From Fuerstiella marisgermanici (lineage in GTDB: Bacteria; Planctomycetota; Planctomycetia; Planctomycetales; Planctomycetaceae), in contig NZ_CP017641.1 of NCBI RefSeq assembly GCF_001983935.1, positions 434,001 through 498,000 of the forward strand: 64,000 bases of DNA. Reading direction: 5' to 3'. The translations under genes were made by a program, and so were the position numbers. The notes below the pieces were generated by a model. The model had not been told where the DNA came from, made no database searches, and saw only the letters and a list, made by a program, of their open reading frames with translations. This document shows, piece after piece, positions 8,659-16,882 of this stretch (positions are counted from its first letter, which is position 1; every line of letters begins with the position of its first letter).

Positions 8659-10071
8659 CTATACCACTTCGCTGATCGGTTCGCCGTTATCCAGCAGGTA
8701 CTGTGGCCGGCCCTGTGGATCGTCGATCGTGAGGTGCCGAGCGTCGATGCCAAGATTGCGATACAGAGTCGCGAAAATGTCTTTGTAATGGACAGGGCGC
8801 GACACCGCCGAACCAGCGATGCGGTCTGTTGCTCCGATAACCTGCCCGGTTCGCATACCGCCACCTGCCAGTAAACACGGACCGACACGAGGCCAGTGGT
8901 CGCGGCCGCCGTTCTTGTTGTTGATCCGCGGCGTCCGCCCGAATTCGCCCCACGCCACGATGGAAACGTCGTCCAGCATGCCTCGTTCTTCCAAATCCGC
9001 GACCAGCGTGCATAGTCCGTGATCGACGATCGGCATCAGATGTTTCATGCGATCGAAGTTGGAAGAATGAGTGTCAAAGTCGCTGATGGAAACGCTCACA
9101 CACCGCACACCTGCTTCGACCAACCGACGCGCCAATAAGAATTTGCGGGTGCTGTCGGGGCCTTCACTGGTTGTCGACTGGATTCCGCGATTTGGAGTAG
9201 ATGCCGTGTAGCGAGCAATGACTGCGGGATCTTCGCGAGTCAGGTCCATGGCGTTGGCGAATTCACCGGACGTCAGAATGCCGACCGCTTGCTGTTGAAA
9301 TCGGTCCATGGCATGCATCATTCCGGACGCATCAACGTTGCGTTTGATCTGGTCCAGCCCGGCCAGCAAAGAGCGGCGATCGTCGAGTCGCTTATGCGAT
9401 AACGATGTGTTTAGCTTCAAGCTGACGGTTTGCTCTGCGCCGAGTCGTTTGAGTTCGCCCTTCATGGCTGGTTCCAATTCGCGTTGGAACAGCTTCGATA
9501 GGTCCGGGCGGAATGGTTGGAACGACGGTCCCAAAAATCCGGGGCGCGCCGAATTGCGGACAAGTGGTCGTCCCTGCATGAGGTCTACAAACGCGGGCGT
9601 GACGTCGGCAGCGGACCCTTGCAATTTTGAAACGACGCACCCCATTGCGGGACGCCCACCAAAGGCGGCCAGGTCCTTTTCGCGGAATCCCGACTGACAC
9701 TGAAACGCATGATGCCGCCCGTCCGAACCCACCAGTGTGCGGATGAACGTAAACCGCTCTGCGGCTGCGGCAATCTGTGGCATCAGTTCGCTGATTTGCA
9801 CGCCGGGCAGCGCGGTCGAAATTGGAGCGAACTCGCCTCGAAATTCCGCGGGAGCATTTGGCTTCGGATCGATTGTGTCCAGTTGAGGCGGGCCGCCGTC
9901 CAGGTGCACATTGATCACGGCTTTGCGAGACGACCGGATGCCGCTGGCATCTTCGGCCTTCAACAGATCCACCAGCCCCCAGCCGCCGAACCCCAATGTG
10001 CCCGCAGTCAGGAACGTGCGGCGGGAAACTCCATCGCAATTGCGAAAACTTCGACCGGTGACTGTCAGCAT
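8659..10071 (-). CDS. DUF1501 family protein, Tat-exported
   Basis: 470 residues from the ATG at 10069-10071, with GGGA eight bases upstream. Residues 15-35 contain the twin-arginine signal SRRTFLTAGTLGFGGWGL. The core shows landmark segments of DUF1501: NVHLDGGPPQLDTIDPKP, FTFIRTLVGSDGRHHAFQCQ, VSISDFDTHSSNFDRMKHLMP and VAWGEFGRTPRINNKNGGRDHWP, and the end VHYKDIFATLYRNLGID. DUF1501 proteins are related to the alkaline-phosphatase/sulfatase superfamily and in planctomycetes usually pair with a DUF1553/DUF1549 cytochrome-like gene. No such partner is next to this copy. Periplasmic location is expected; function unknown. Confidence 0.94.
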   Translation of the reverse strand: MLTVTGRSFRNCDGVSRRTFLTAGTLGFGGWGLVDLLKAEDASGIRSSRKAVINVHLDGGPPQLDTIDPKPNAPAEFRGEFAPISTALPGVQISELMPQIAAAAERFTFIRTLVGSDGRHHAFQCQSGFREKDLAAFGGRPAMGCVVSKLQGSAADVTPAFVDLMQGRPLVRNSARPGFLGPSFQPFRPDLSKLFQRELEPAMKGELKRLGAEQTVSLKLNTSLSHKRLDDRRSLLAGLDQIKRNVDASGMMHAMDRFQQQAVGILTSGEFANAMDLTREDPAVIARYTASTPNRGIQSTTSEGPDSTRKFLLARRLVEAGVRCVSVSISDFDTHSSNFDRMKHLMPIVDHGLCTLVADLEERGMLDDVSIVAWGEFGRTPRINNKNGGRDHWPRVGPCLLAGGGMRTGQVIGATDRIAGSAVSRPVHYKDIFATLYRNLGIDARHLTIDDPQGRPQYLLDNGEPISEVV

Positions 10072-10374
10072 GGCTGGTCCCTGTGTCGGTGGGAAGGAAT
10101 GGATCGCCAAGGATTGATGATGGCGAGTGGTGAATCGAGCGGACCGCTATTTTGACCGAAACGTGGCGGATTCGACAACCGTCGATTGGCTGATCGGCGA
10201 ATTTTGCCGAAGTCCACCAGAATTCACTTTATGAGTTGCGATCCCGGGTTGAATTCTGCGCAACGAGCTCAAGCAGAAATTGTTGGCAGCGAGTAGACTC
10301 ACGCCCCCACCGGCTGCCGTGTCTACAGGCAGCGCAATCCTTCCTTTCATTCATCGACGAAACCAGCAGGTTTC
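10072..10374. other. Divergent promoter region, nothing else recognised
   Basis: 303 bp between the leftward DUF1501 gene and the rightward lipoprotein gene. It must serve as promoter region for both. I see no clear operator, riboswitch or small gene in it. Confidence 0.5.
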
Positions 10375-11181
10375 ATGCGAGCCATAGCAATTCAGATAGT
10401 CATCGTCTGCACGATGCTGACCACGATCGGCTGCGGTACCACGCAGCAGCGAAGCGGCACGGAACAGCTACTGCTTTCGGATTCCGTCGACCGCACTGTT
10501 GACCAACTGGACTTTGCCGCGCTTTCCGGCCGCAAGGTGTATCTCGACACGACTTACATCCAGGCGGTTAAGGGAACGATGTTTGTGAATGCCGACTACA
10601 TCATCAGTGCAATGCGCCAAAAGCTGACGACGTCTGGTTGTGTCGTGCGAGATAACAAAGCTGACGCAGACTATGTCGTGGAAGCTCGCGTCGGCGCATT
10701 GGGCACTGATTCGCTGGAAGTCACATACGGGCTGCCGGCCAGCAATGCGTTGAGCCAGGCGGCAACCGTTTTGAGCACCGCTCCGGCGATGCCAGTCATC
10801 CCCGAAATCAGCTTTGGAAAACGTAACGCGTCACTATCGACATCCAAGATCGTGTGTTTCGCATATCACCGTGAAACCGGCACACCCGTGTGGCAGTCTG
10901 GTTCCGCGATCTCGAAAAGTGACGCGAAAGATACGTGGTTGATGGGAGCCGGGCCGTGGCAGCGAGGCTCCATCTACGAAGAGCCGAAATTTGCCGGCAT
11001 GCGACTACGACTTCCGTCGTTTCTACGGCGTTCGAACGAAAATAAACCGCCGGAAGCTGTCACCGTCGCGGACGCTCATCAGTTTGTGCATCCGGCCGTG
11101 TTGGAACAGCAAATCGCAGACGCCGCAAAGTCTGATGATTCAGTGGTGCCCGCGTCGCATGAAGAAGAGAAGAAGGAATAG
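10375..11181 (+). CDS. Putative lipoprotein, DUF6655-like
   Basis: 268 residues. The N-terminus MRAIAIQIVIVCTMLTTIGCG is a lipoprotein signal with lipobox TIGC (Cys20), so the protein should be anchored to a membrane. The region DRTVDQLDFAALSGRKVYLD through DYVVEARVGALGTDSLEVTYGLPA, followed by FGKRNASLSTSKIVCFAYHRETGTPVWQSG, resembles planctomycete lipoproteins that I recall as DUF6655; this assignment is from memory. The C-terminal 50 residues are charged and low in structure (EEEKKE). No function is known. The gene stands alone and converges on the ThuA gene 24 bp downstream. Confidence 0.75.
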   Translation: MRAIAIQIVIVCTMLTTIGCGTTQQRSGTEQLLLSDSVDRTVDQLDFAALSGRKVYLDTTYIQAVKGTMFVNADYIISAMRQKLTTSGCVVRDNKADADYVVEARVGALGTDSLEVTYGLPASNALSQAATVLSTAPAMPVIPEISFGKRNASLSTSKIVCFAYHRETGTPVWQSGSAISKSDAKDTWLMGAGPWQRGSIYEEPKFAGMRLRLPSFLRRSNENKPPEAVTVADAHQFVHPAVLEQQIADAAKSDDSVVPASHEEEKKE

Positions 11182-11205
11182 GCGTCCCGCTGTTCAGGTC
11201 CGGGC

Positions 11206-11964
11206 CTACTTTCCAGCGGCCCAGACCATCCCGTTGATCACGACATTCAGAAATACGTTGTCTTCAAACGTTTCATTCGAATGCCCATACGTGGTCCCAA
11301 AGACTCGGCCTTTGCCGTACGTGTTTGTCCAGATCACCGGATGCAGGTCGCCGGTTTTTTCACTTACTGAAGTCGCCAGGACCTCGGTGTTCGGCCACAC
11401 CTTTTCGATGATGTACAACTCATCACTGGGAGTCGTCCATTCCTTCGGGAAGTCCTTCATCACCGGATGATCAGGTTTGGCGTTGCGGACGGGATAGTTG
11501 CTCTTGTGTTCATGTCGCCGACTTGTCACGCCCAGCATATGCCGCCAGTCGTCGATCTTAGCATCGCGATACGTGTGCATTGCACAATGAATGACGACCG
11601 CGTTTGTGCCTTCAAAGTGTGGCTTCGTGATACTCTTGATGTAGTTTTCGTCGGTCGTTTTGGCGAAGCATTCGTTGTGGATGACGACGTCGAAACCTTT
11701 CGCCCAGTCCGCGTTTTTGTACAAGTCAATCTGAGCGTCGGTGCCGTCCCCACCCTGATCAATGATTGTCCAGTCGACGTTTAGCTTGCGAGCCTTCGCC
11801 GCCTTCTGCAACGACATCGTTTGAAACGGATAATCATGGCAACAGCCGCCCGTGATTAGCAGCACCTTGATTGGCGCTGATTCGTCGGCCGCTGCGTGCG
11901 GTAAGTTGACCAGCGCGAGAACGCAACAAATTGGCAGAATGTGAGTGAAGAGTGTGCGAAGCAT
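11206..11964 (-). CDS. Secreted ThuA-like domain protein
   Basis: 252 residues with a signal peptide (MLRTLFTHILPICCVLALVNLPHAAADE). The mature part has the ThuA pattern: IKVLLITGGCCHDYPFQ, the DWAKGFDVVIHNECFA segment, AVVIHCAMHTYR, and HPVIWTNTYGKGRVFGTTYGHSNETF near the C-terminus. ThuA proteins have a class I glutamine-amidotransferase-like fold but lack the amidotransferase chemistry; they are linked to sugar metabolism (first seen in trehalose use) and are very common as exported proteins in planctomycetes. Substrate unknown. Stands alone. Confidence 0.92.
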   Translation of the reverse strand: MLRTLFTHILPICCVLALVNLPHAAADESAPIKVLLITGGCCHDYPFQTMSLQKAAKARKLNVDWTIIDQGGDGTDAQIDLYKNADWAKGFDVVIHNECFAKTTDENYIKSITKPHFEGTNAVVIHCAMHTYRDAKIDDWRHMLGVTSRRHEHKSNYPVRNAKPDHPVMKDFPKEWTTPSDELYIIEKVWPNTEVLATSVSEKTGDLHPVIWTNTYGKGRVFGTTYGHSNETFEDNVFLNVVINGMVWAAGK

Positions 11965-12035
11965 GGCGTTTGTTTCCGGATAGTGATTGTGTGCGTTCGG
12001 CGACGATATCGATGTTCGAGACGGAATCCAACTGT

Positions 12036-13214
12036 CTACGTGAGTTCTGTTTTCAGCGTCGCCCGACCTGGAAGATCCGCCGTTTCGGGCACGACGTACC
12101 CGGCTCCGATATGTTCGGCAAGTTCTGACAGTCGAGAATTATAACGGCGGCTGAAGGTCAGTTCGGTGGAATGCACGCCGGTGAGTTTCAGGCTGTTGGT
12201 AAAGTATCCCTGATGAAGTTCGAGGCAGCAGTCGCTTGCCGTAACGTCCAGCAGCAGGCTACTCCGCAGCAGGCGCGGTTGAGTCAACGACCAACCGTTC
12301 TCAGTTCTTAGTAGGAAGCATCGTGCACGAGCCGGAAACGGGCCCACCGCTGATGTCGGGAATACAACAAGCTCTGGCTTTGCGACCCGCTTCGGCGGCG
12401 CGAGGACACTCCAAACGGCGTCCAGCAGGACCGTGCGGAAGAAGACTTCTCGCCGATAGATCCACCGGAACACGACCAGCGACACCAACAGCATCGCAAG
12501 GTTTATGGCCGTTGCAATCGATGGGCTGAATCCGTAAACCGCCATTAGCCCGCCGCACACTGTCTTGTTGCCAACTTCAAACACAGCATCGATGGCAGGG
12601 ACGGGAGTGATCCAGATCAGCATTTCAAAGAAGAACTTGACCGCATTGATCACAAAAATGTTTATCGCTGCCGCAATCACAAGAAGAGTGTCGATTGTGA
12701 ACGAAACAAGTCCAAGTTGAACGACGTCAAGCTGTTCAGCATCCGGAGCGCTGACCCCCATCATGATCTTCAGTACGACCATGGTGATGATGCCAGCCCA
12801 CGCTTCAATTTGGTCGACAGACTGAGCGAACGGCTTACTGACTTTGGTTAACCGCGGAATGGAAGTCAGCAAGGTCAGGCCAAGAAACGTCCAGAACACG
12901 GCTGGGTTGTGCAGCGGCGATGCGTCACCAAGAAACGGGTTATCCGGCGAAACCCAGCTACCACCGTACAATGACATGCCGGAAAGCCACGCGATGCCAA
13001 AGAATGGCGACAACGCCACCGGAGCCAGCGGTCCAAGCCAGTCGGTGATTCCGAGTGTACTCGCAAATTGCTGAGCGGCCGCAACGTCCGCTGCCGAGAA
13101 ATCTTTCTTAGACTGCCGCTCCTCGCCTGTGTCCTGCGCCGTCACCACTGAGCAGGCCGCGACTGCCAGGGCCGCCATCAGGCATACGATTTTCACTCGA
13201 AACACCGAACGCAT
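12036..13214 (-). CDS. Hypothetical multi-pass membrane protein
   Basis: 392 residues; not recognised. Residues 1-26 look like a signal peptide (CLMAALAVAACSVVTAQD). Then come about five hydrophobic segments, around residues 65-85, 105-120, 140-155, 170-205 and 235-255, the last ending at FRWIYRRE. The C-terminal 130 residues, from WSVLAPPKR, are soluble, rich in beta-strand pattern and contain a Cys-Cys pair (ASDCCLELHQG). The layout suggests a membrane protein with a soluble C-terminal domain. Neighbours are unrelated, so no role can be proposed. Confidence 0.75.
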   Translation of the reverse strand: MRSVFRVKIVCLMAALAVAACSVVTAQDTGEERQSKKDFSAADVAAAQQFASTLGITDWLGPLAPVALSPFFGIAWLSGMSLYGGSWVSPDNPFLGDASPLHNPAVFWTFLGLTLLTSIPRLTKVSKPFAQSVDQIEAWAGIITMVVLKIMMGVSAPDAEQLDVVQLGLVSFTIDTLLVIAAAINIFVINAVKFFFEMLIWITPVPAIDAVFEVGNKTVCGGLMAVYGFSPSIATAINLAMLLVSLVVFRWIYRREVFFRTVLLDAVWSVLAPPKRVAKPELVVFPTSAVGPFPARARCFLLRTENGWSLTQPRLLRSSLLLDVTASDCCLELHQGYFTNSLKLTGVHSTELTFSRRYNSRLSELAEHIGAGYVVPETADLPGRATLKTELT

Positions 13215-13638
13215 ATTCGAAACTCATGGTTTGCTCGAAACGAAAAGGACCTCAACACTGCCCGAATAATACCTTCATCTCCAGAATTTGTCGGCGCTGC
13301 AGGGCCATAATGGCGATCAGCGTCTCGCGGGGCACGTCGCAACTCTTGCCCGCGCGTCGCTGGATCTTCAGCCAGCGCCGTCGACAGAAAGGCTGTCCGA
13401 CGCAGTTTCAGCGGCCTGCCGGCCCTGAAGATCCAGAACAGGCCGACGCGTAAAGTGTTCCAGCCACTGATTGAGGGCGCGTGGTTCGATTAGAGCTCCC
13501 GAATTGAGTTTTCCGAGCTTTGCGGCGACGAAACACGGCGAACTATGTTGCGAAAAATGGGTCCGTCGATAGTATTCGTGGCCGTAACGCTGAGCCGAAC
13601 TTTCCGCATTCCCATGCGAGTCAGTTTTCGGACAAGCC
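13215..13638. other. Spacer with an imperfect inverted repeat upstream of tRNA-Ser
   Basis: 424 bp without a credible gene. It contains the 12-bp perfect inverted pair CTGGATCTTCAG (13360-13371) and CTGAAGATCCAG (13425-13436). Outside this core the flanks still pair in part (CGCGTCG near 13353 with CGACGCG near 13444), so the span 13353-13450 could fold into a large hairpin. Confidence 0.5.
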
Positions 13639-13730
<92 letters not shown>

Positions 13731-13769
13731 AGCAGCCGTCATCATCTGATGACAGGCAACTGCAATCAT

Positions 13770-13814
13770 CACCTCAACCCCGGCCCATGCCAGGGTTGAG
13801 GTGTTTTGCGTTTT
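13770..13814 (+). terminator. Intrinsic terminator after tRNA-Ser
   Basis: A perfect 11-bp stem CACCTCAACCC / GGGTTGAGGTG with a 12-nt loop is followed by TTTTGCGTTTTG. It lies 45 bp past the tRNA end and should stop its transcript. Confidence 0.85.
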
Positions 13815-14661
13815 GCCCATTCGTATCAGCCGATGGCCGGGCCAATCACGCCGGGCCGCCTTGCCTCTTTCGCTGGGGGTGCCTCACTACCCCACGTCTC
13901 CGCGTACCATGTGACGCTGTCGCTGCCGTTGAATCGGTGAGAGTAGTCTAAGTCAGGCCGGGTAATTCGGCGTGAAACCCGGGTATTGATGATTGTCACC
14001 GTGTCGCCAAAATTTTGTGCCTGGGCACGTAGGTTTGTTGGCGGGTTTGAGTCATTCCGCAAACGTTTATCCCTGGCACATTTTCCAGGTCGTCGCATAG
14101 AAGCGTGGAGGAGGAACTGATCGAACGAGCGCATTGCGCAAGCTGGCGAGCCATCGCCTCGCGGCGACACGGTCCAGCGCGAAACACGTTTCGGTCGCGC
14201 CTCGGATCATTGATGTTTTCGATGAGATTAGAGCCGTTTTCCCTTTATTGTGGACGCGGTGGGGCTAATGGGAAACAGCCTTCATCGTGCGAAAAGCTTG
14301 TTCCGCGGTCACAAGTCAGTGAGATTCGCTGTAACTTGTCTCCATCCGTTCGTTTGTCACTGCCGCGTTCGTTGCAGCTGCACTTTGAGCTTTCTGGCGC
14401 GAAGAATTGCCACATTAAGGACCGCACCTCGCCGGCCACAGCATTGCCTTGGGCATCGCGCTAATCATCGGACGCAACAGCGGTGACACGCAGTCGGGCT
14501 GGTGATACCATGCCGTTTGAGAAAGTTCGGTGACGTCATCGAGTTTTCAACGTCTGACACACGTCCGCCGTTCGCGGAGGCGGCAAAGTTCAACCCACGT
14601 TCCATAGGCATCCGACCGTGCCAGCACTATCGAACGCAATTCGTTTTAGTTCATATAAAAT
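13815..14661. other. Long gene-poor spacer holding one family B repeat
   Basis: About 850 bp between the tRNA terminator and the PNPOx-like gene. Open frames of up to about 119 codons exist on both strands but have no signal peptide, motif or convincing ribosome-binding site. Apart from the repeat at 14248-14331 I see nothing I can name. Confidence 0.5.
14248..14331. repeat. Dispersed foldable repeat, family B, copy 1
   Basis: About 84 bp matching 48332-48414. Shared blocks are TGGGAAACAG, CTCATCGT/TTCATCGT, CGAAA, TGTTCCGC and GTCAG(T/C)GAGATTCGCTG. The ends TTGTG...CACAA pair here where the other copy has TCGTGGC...GCCACGA, and the distal CAGTGA-GAT-TCGCTG is a small hairpin in both. Confidence 0.75.
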
Positions 14662-15282
14662 ATGGTTTCCGAAGACTCCGGCGAACGTCGAATTCAGCAT
14701 GAAATGGGATCATCTGCCCGAGCAGATCGGTTTTACGATCGACAGATGCTCCAATCGTTAAATGCAAGGATGATCGATCTCATTGGCCGCCAGGAAATGT
14801 TCTTCGTCGCAACAGCAGACGCGGGCGGCAACTGCGACTGCTCGCCGCGGTTTGGGAAACCGGGATTCATCAGCGTGATTGACGAAACGACGTTGGCCTA
14901 CCCCGAATTTCGAGGAAACGGGGTGTTTGCAAGTCTCGGCAACATTCTTGAAAATCCACATATCGGATTGGTGTTTGTCGACTTTTTTGACACGACCGTT
15001 GGGTTACACGTGAACGGCCTCGCTCACAGCTATCAGCCGGACAAGCTTCCACGTTCAATCGCCGAACACCTTCTGGATGGCGACTCGAAAAACGTCAGAA
15101 TCGTAGAGCGGTGGGTAGTTGTTACGGTGGAAGAGGCGTACATACACTGCTCAAAGCATGTGCCACGACTTAGCAAACTGCAGAAGCCGATCGACTGGGG
15201 CACTGATGATGTGATCGCTAAGTCCAACGACTACTTCGTCGACGACACTGACTGCGAACATGGCAGCCATCCACAAAGCTAA
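14662..15282 (+). CDS. Pyridoxamine 5'-phosphate oxidase-like flavin-binding protein
   Basis: 206 residues. The core has the split-barrel PNPOx pattern: LIGRQEMFFVATADAGGNCDCSPRFGKPGF, then TTLAYPEFRGNGVFASLGNILENPHIGLVFVDF and the strand GLHVNGLAHSY, followed near the C-terminus by VEEAYIHCSKHVP, a motif of the PNPOx-like subgroup that binds FMN or F420. Classic PdxH is longer and has other residues, so vitamin B6 synthesis is unlikely. It is probably a cytoplasmic flavin-dependent reductase of unknown substrate. No clear ribosome-binding site precedes the ATG at 14662; an ATG at 14704 is an alternative start. Stands alone. Confidence 0.85.
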   Translation: MVSEDSGERRIQHEMGSSARADRFYDRQMLQSLNARMIDLIGRQEMFFVATADAGGNCDCSPRFGKPGFISVIDETTLAYPEFRGNGVFASLGNILENPHIGLVFVDFFDTTVGLHVNGLAHSYQPDKLPRSIAEHLLDGDSKNVRIVERWVVVTVEEAYIHCSKHVPRLSKLQKPIDWGTDDVIAKSNDYFVDDTDCEHGSHPQS

Positions 15283-15451
15283 CACCTGTGAGTGCTTGCA
15301 AGCCAAGCGGCACGCACCGGTTGTTCAGAGATGTTTGACAGGTTATTTGGTCCCAATGTCGTTTCTATCCGGCGGCCATGCTCCGGCTTCGTTGTTTTGA
15401 CACTGTGAGCTGCGATTGCTTCGGCGTAGGCAGTCGTGCTTCAGGTGGCAT

Positions 15452-16387
15452 TTACTTCAACGCCGGGCCCTGCAGTTTTTCGTTGTTGGTCGTGAGGATT
15501 TGAAAGTGGTGAATTCCGGCTTTTTGGCCGTCGGCGTATTTCCACACGACCTGCTTTTCACGAGTCACCTCGAACAGCTTTGGGGCGTTGCGGTCAGCAC
15601 GACCGCCGGCGTAGCTGGTGACGACGATGTTGCCGTTGGGCAGAACCTGGCCGCCGCATGGATCCTGTAGCCATTTGCCGGGAAGGTCGTCGTTGGTCAA
15701 CGTCCAGACGATCTTTCCGTTGGCATCGAAATCGACGGCTCGGTTTCCGTTGGTGCAGCAGACAAGCGTATGGCCGTCGCCGTGCCGGATGGCGGTGAAC
15801 GGCCATGTGTGAATCTTGCGATCGGGGTCGCCCGGGACGGTTGTGTCCAGCTTGCCAAGAACCTTGCCGTCGCGGCCATAGTGAAAGACGGCGAAGTTCA
15901 GCAGGTGTGGTGCGAGATAAGTTCCGTCGGGCAGCTTGCGAGCCATACGGGTTTGCATGTGGTGATTTTCCTTCTGGCAGGCCAGCGGGAATTCAACAAG
16001 CACTTCGCCAGCAACGCTGACTTCGAGCAGTCTTGGATTGTTGCCTGCCTCGGTGATGACGAACGAACCGTCTGCAGTTGGTTGAGCACTATTGACCTCG
16101 CTTTGAGTGCCTTTCCAGATCAGTGTTTCTTTGCCATCAGGGGCGATGCTGACAACCGCACCGCCGGAGTGAAGTTTCGATTTGCTAAGGGTCAGGATAA
16201 TTATGCCATCATCCAGTACATAGCCGTCACGCGTGTTGGCTGGGTAGGTCCAGCTTGGGACACCGTCTGCGCCCATGATGTACGTCTTTTGGCCGCAGGC
16301 GAGGAAGCTGTGCGTGATCTCATCGGCACGAGCGCCTGTGCCGACGAGGCTGATTGCGAACGCCGCCACGAGTAATTTCAGTCTCAT
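15452..16387 (-). CDS. Secreted beta-propeller protein (PQQ-like / arylsulfotransferase-like repeats)
   Basis: 311 residues with signal peptide MRLKLLVAAFAISLVGTGARADE. The mature chain is built of repeated strands around aspartate/asparagine-Gly turns: GADGVPSWTYPANTRDGYVLDDG, APDGKETLIWKGTQSEVNSAQPTADG, VAGEVLVEFPL, DANGKIVWTL and VTREKQVVWKYAD, with LPNGNIVVTSYAGGRA. This is the pattern of six- or seven-bladed propellers related to PQQ-like and arylsulfotransferase repeats, common among exported planctomycete proteins. There is no quinone-binding or sulfotransferase catalytic motif I can point to, so it may be a binding protein. Stands alone. Confidence 0.8.
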   Translation of the reverse strand: MRLKLLVAAFAISLVGTGARADEITHSFLACGQKTYIMGADGVPSWTYPANTRDGYVLDDGIIILTLSKSKLHSGGAVVSIAPDGKETLIWKGTQSEVNSAQPTADGSFVITEAGNNPRLLEVSVAGEVLVEFPLACQKENHHMQTRMARKLPDGTYLAPHLLNFAVFHYGRDGKVLGKLDTTVPGDPDRKIHTWPFTAIRHGDGHTLVCCTNGNRAVDFDANGKIVWTLTNDDLPGKWLQDPCGGQVLPNGNIVVTSYAGGRADRNAPKLFEVTREKQVVWKYADGQKAGIHHFQILTTNNEKLQGPALK

Positions 16388-16882
16388 TGGATTTCTATCT
16401 GTTCAGGTTGATTTCATCGGCGAGCGAACTTCACTCAGGCAGTTCTGAGTCAGTTAACGCTCCTTGCTTTCAGGCAATTCGCCAACTGCGGAGTGTCCGT
16501 ACAATCGTGCCTGGAGTGAACGGGCGTCGGGATCATCATCCCGCGCCCGTCATGCAAATTCCAGTCGCCGTCACGCATGTCCCGTAGCAGCAGGTTGAGT
16601 TCGTGTGTTTGTATGGGAAGTGCCCGGAAAAAGGCACCATGATCAGGTTCGTCTGCGCCGCCGATCCTGCTGCAATTGTGTCTTCCCGGTGCGGCTGGAA
16701 GCATTCTGAAGCGAGGACGTCAGTGGGGGGGGCGCAGCGGCGCTGGATGTTTCAGCTTCGAGGGACAGCGGGGCTGATGGAATTGTTTCTGTTGCTGTAG
16801 TAGATTGGCACTCAGACGTTCGCTGAACGCTCGTCACTGGACCGTAGTTTCCGCCGAATCGTTTCCGTTCCGGAGCACCAAC
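16388..16882. other. Divergent intergenic region with a strong hairpin
   Basis: 495 bp between the propeller gene (leftward) and the next rightward gene. At 16521-16549 a near-perfect hairpin (CGGGCG-T-CGGGAT, loop CATC, ATCCCGCGCCCG) occurs without a T-run on either side, so it is not a standard terminator. Nothing else is recognised. Confidence 0.5.
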
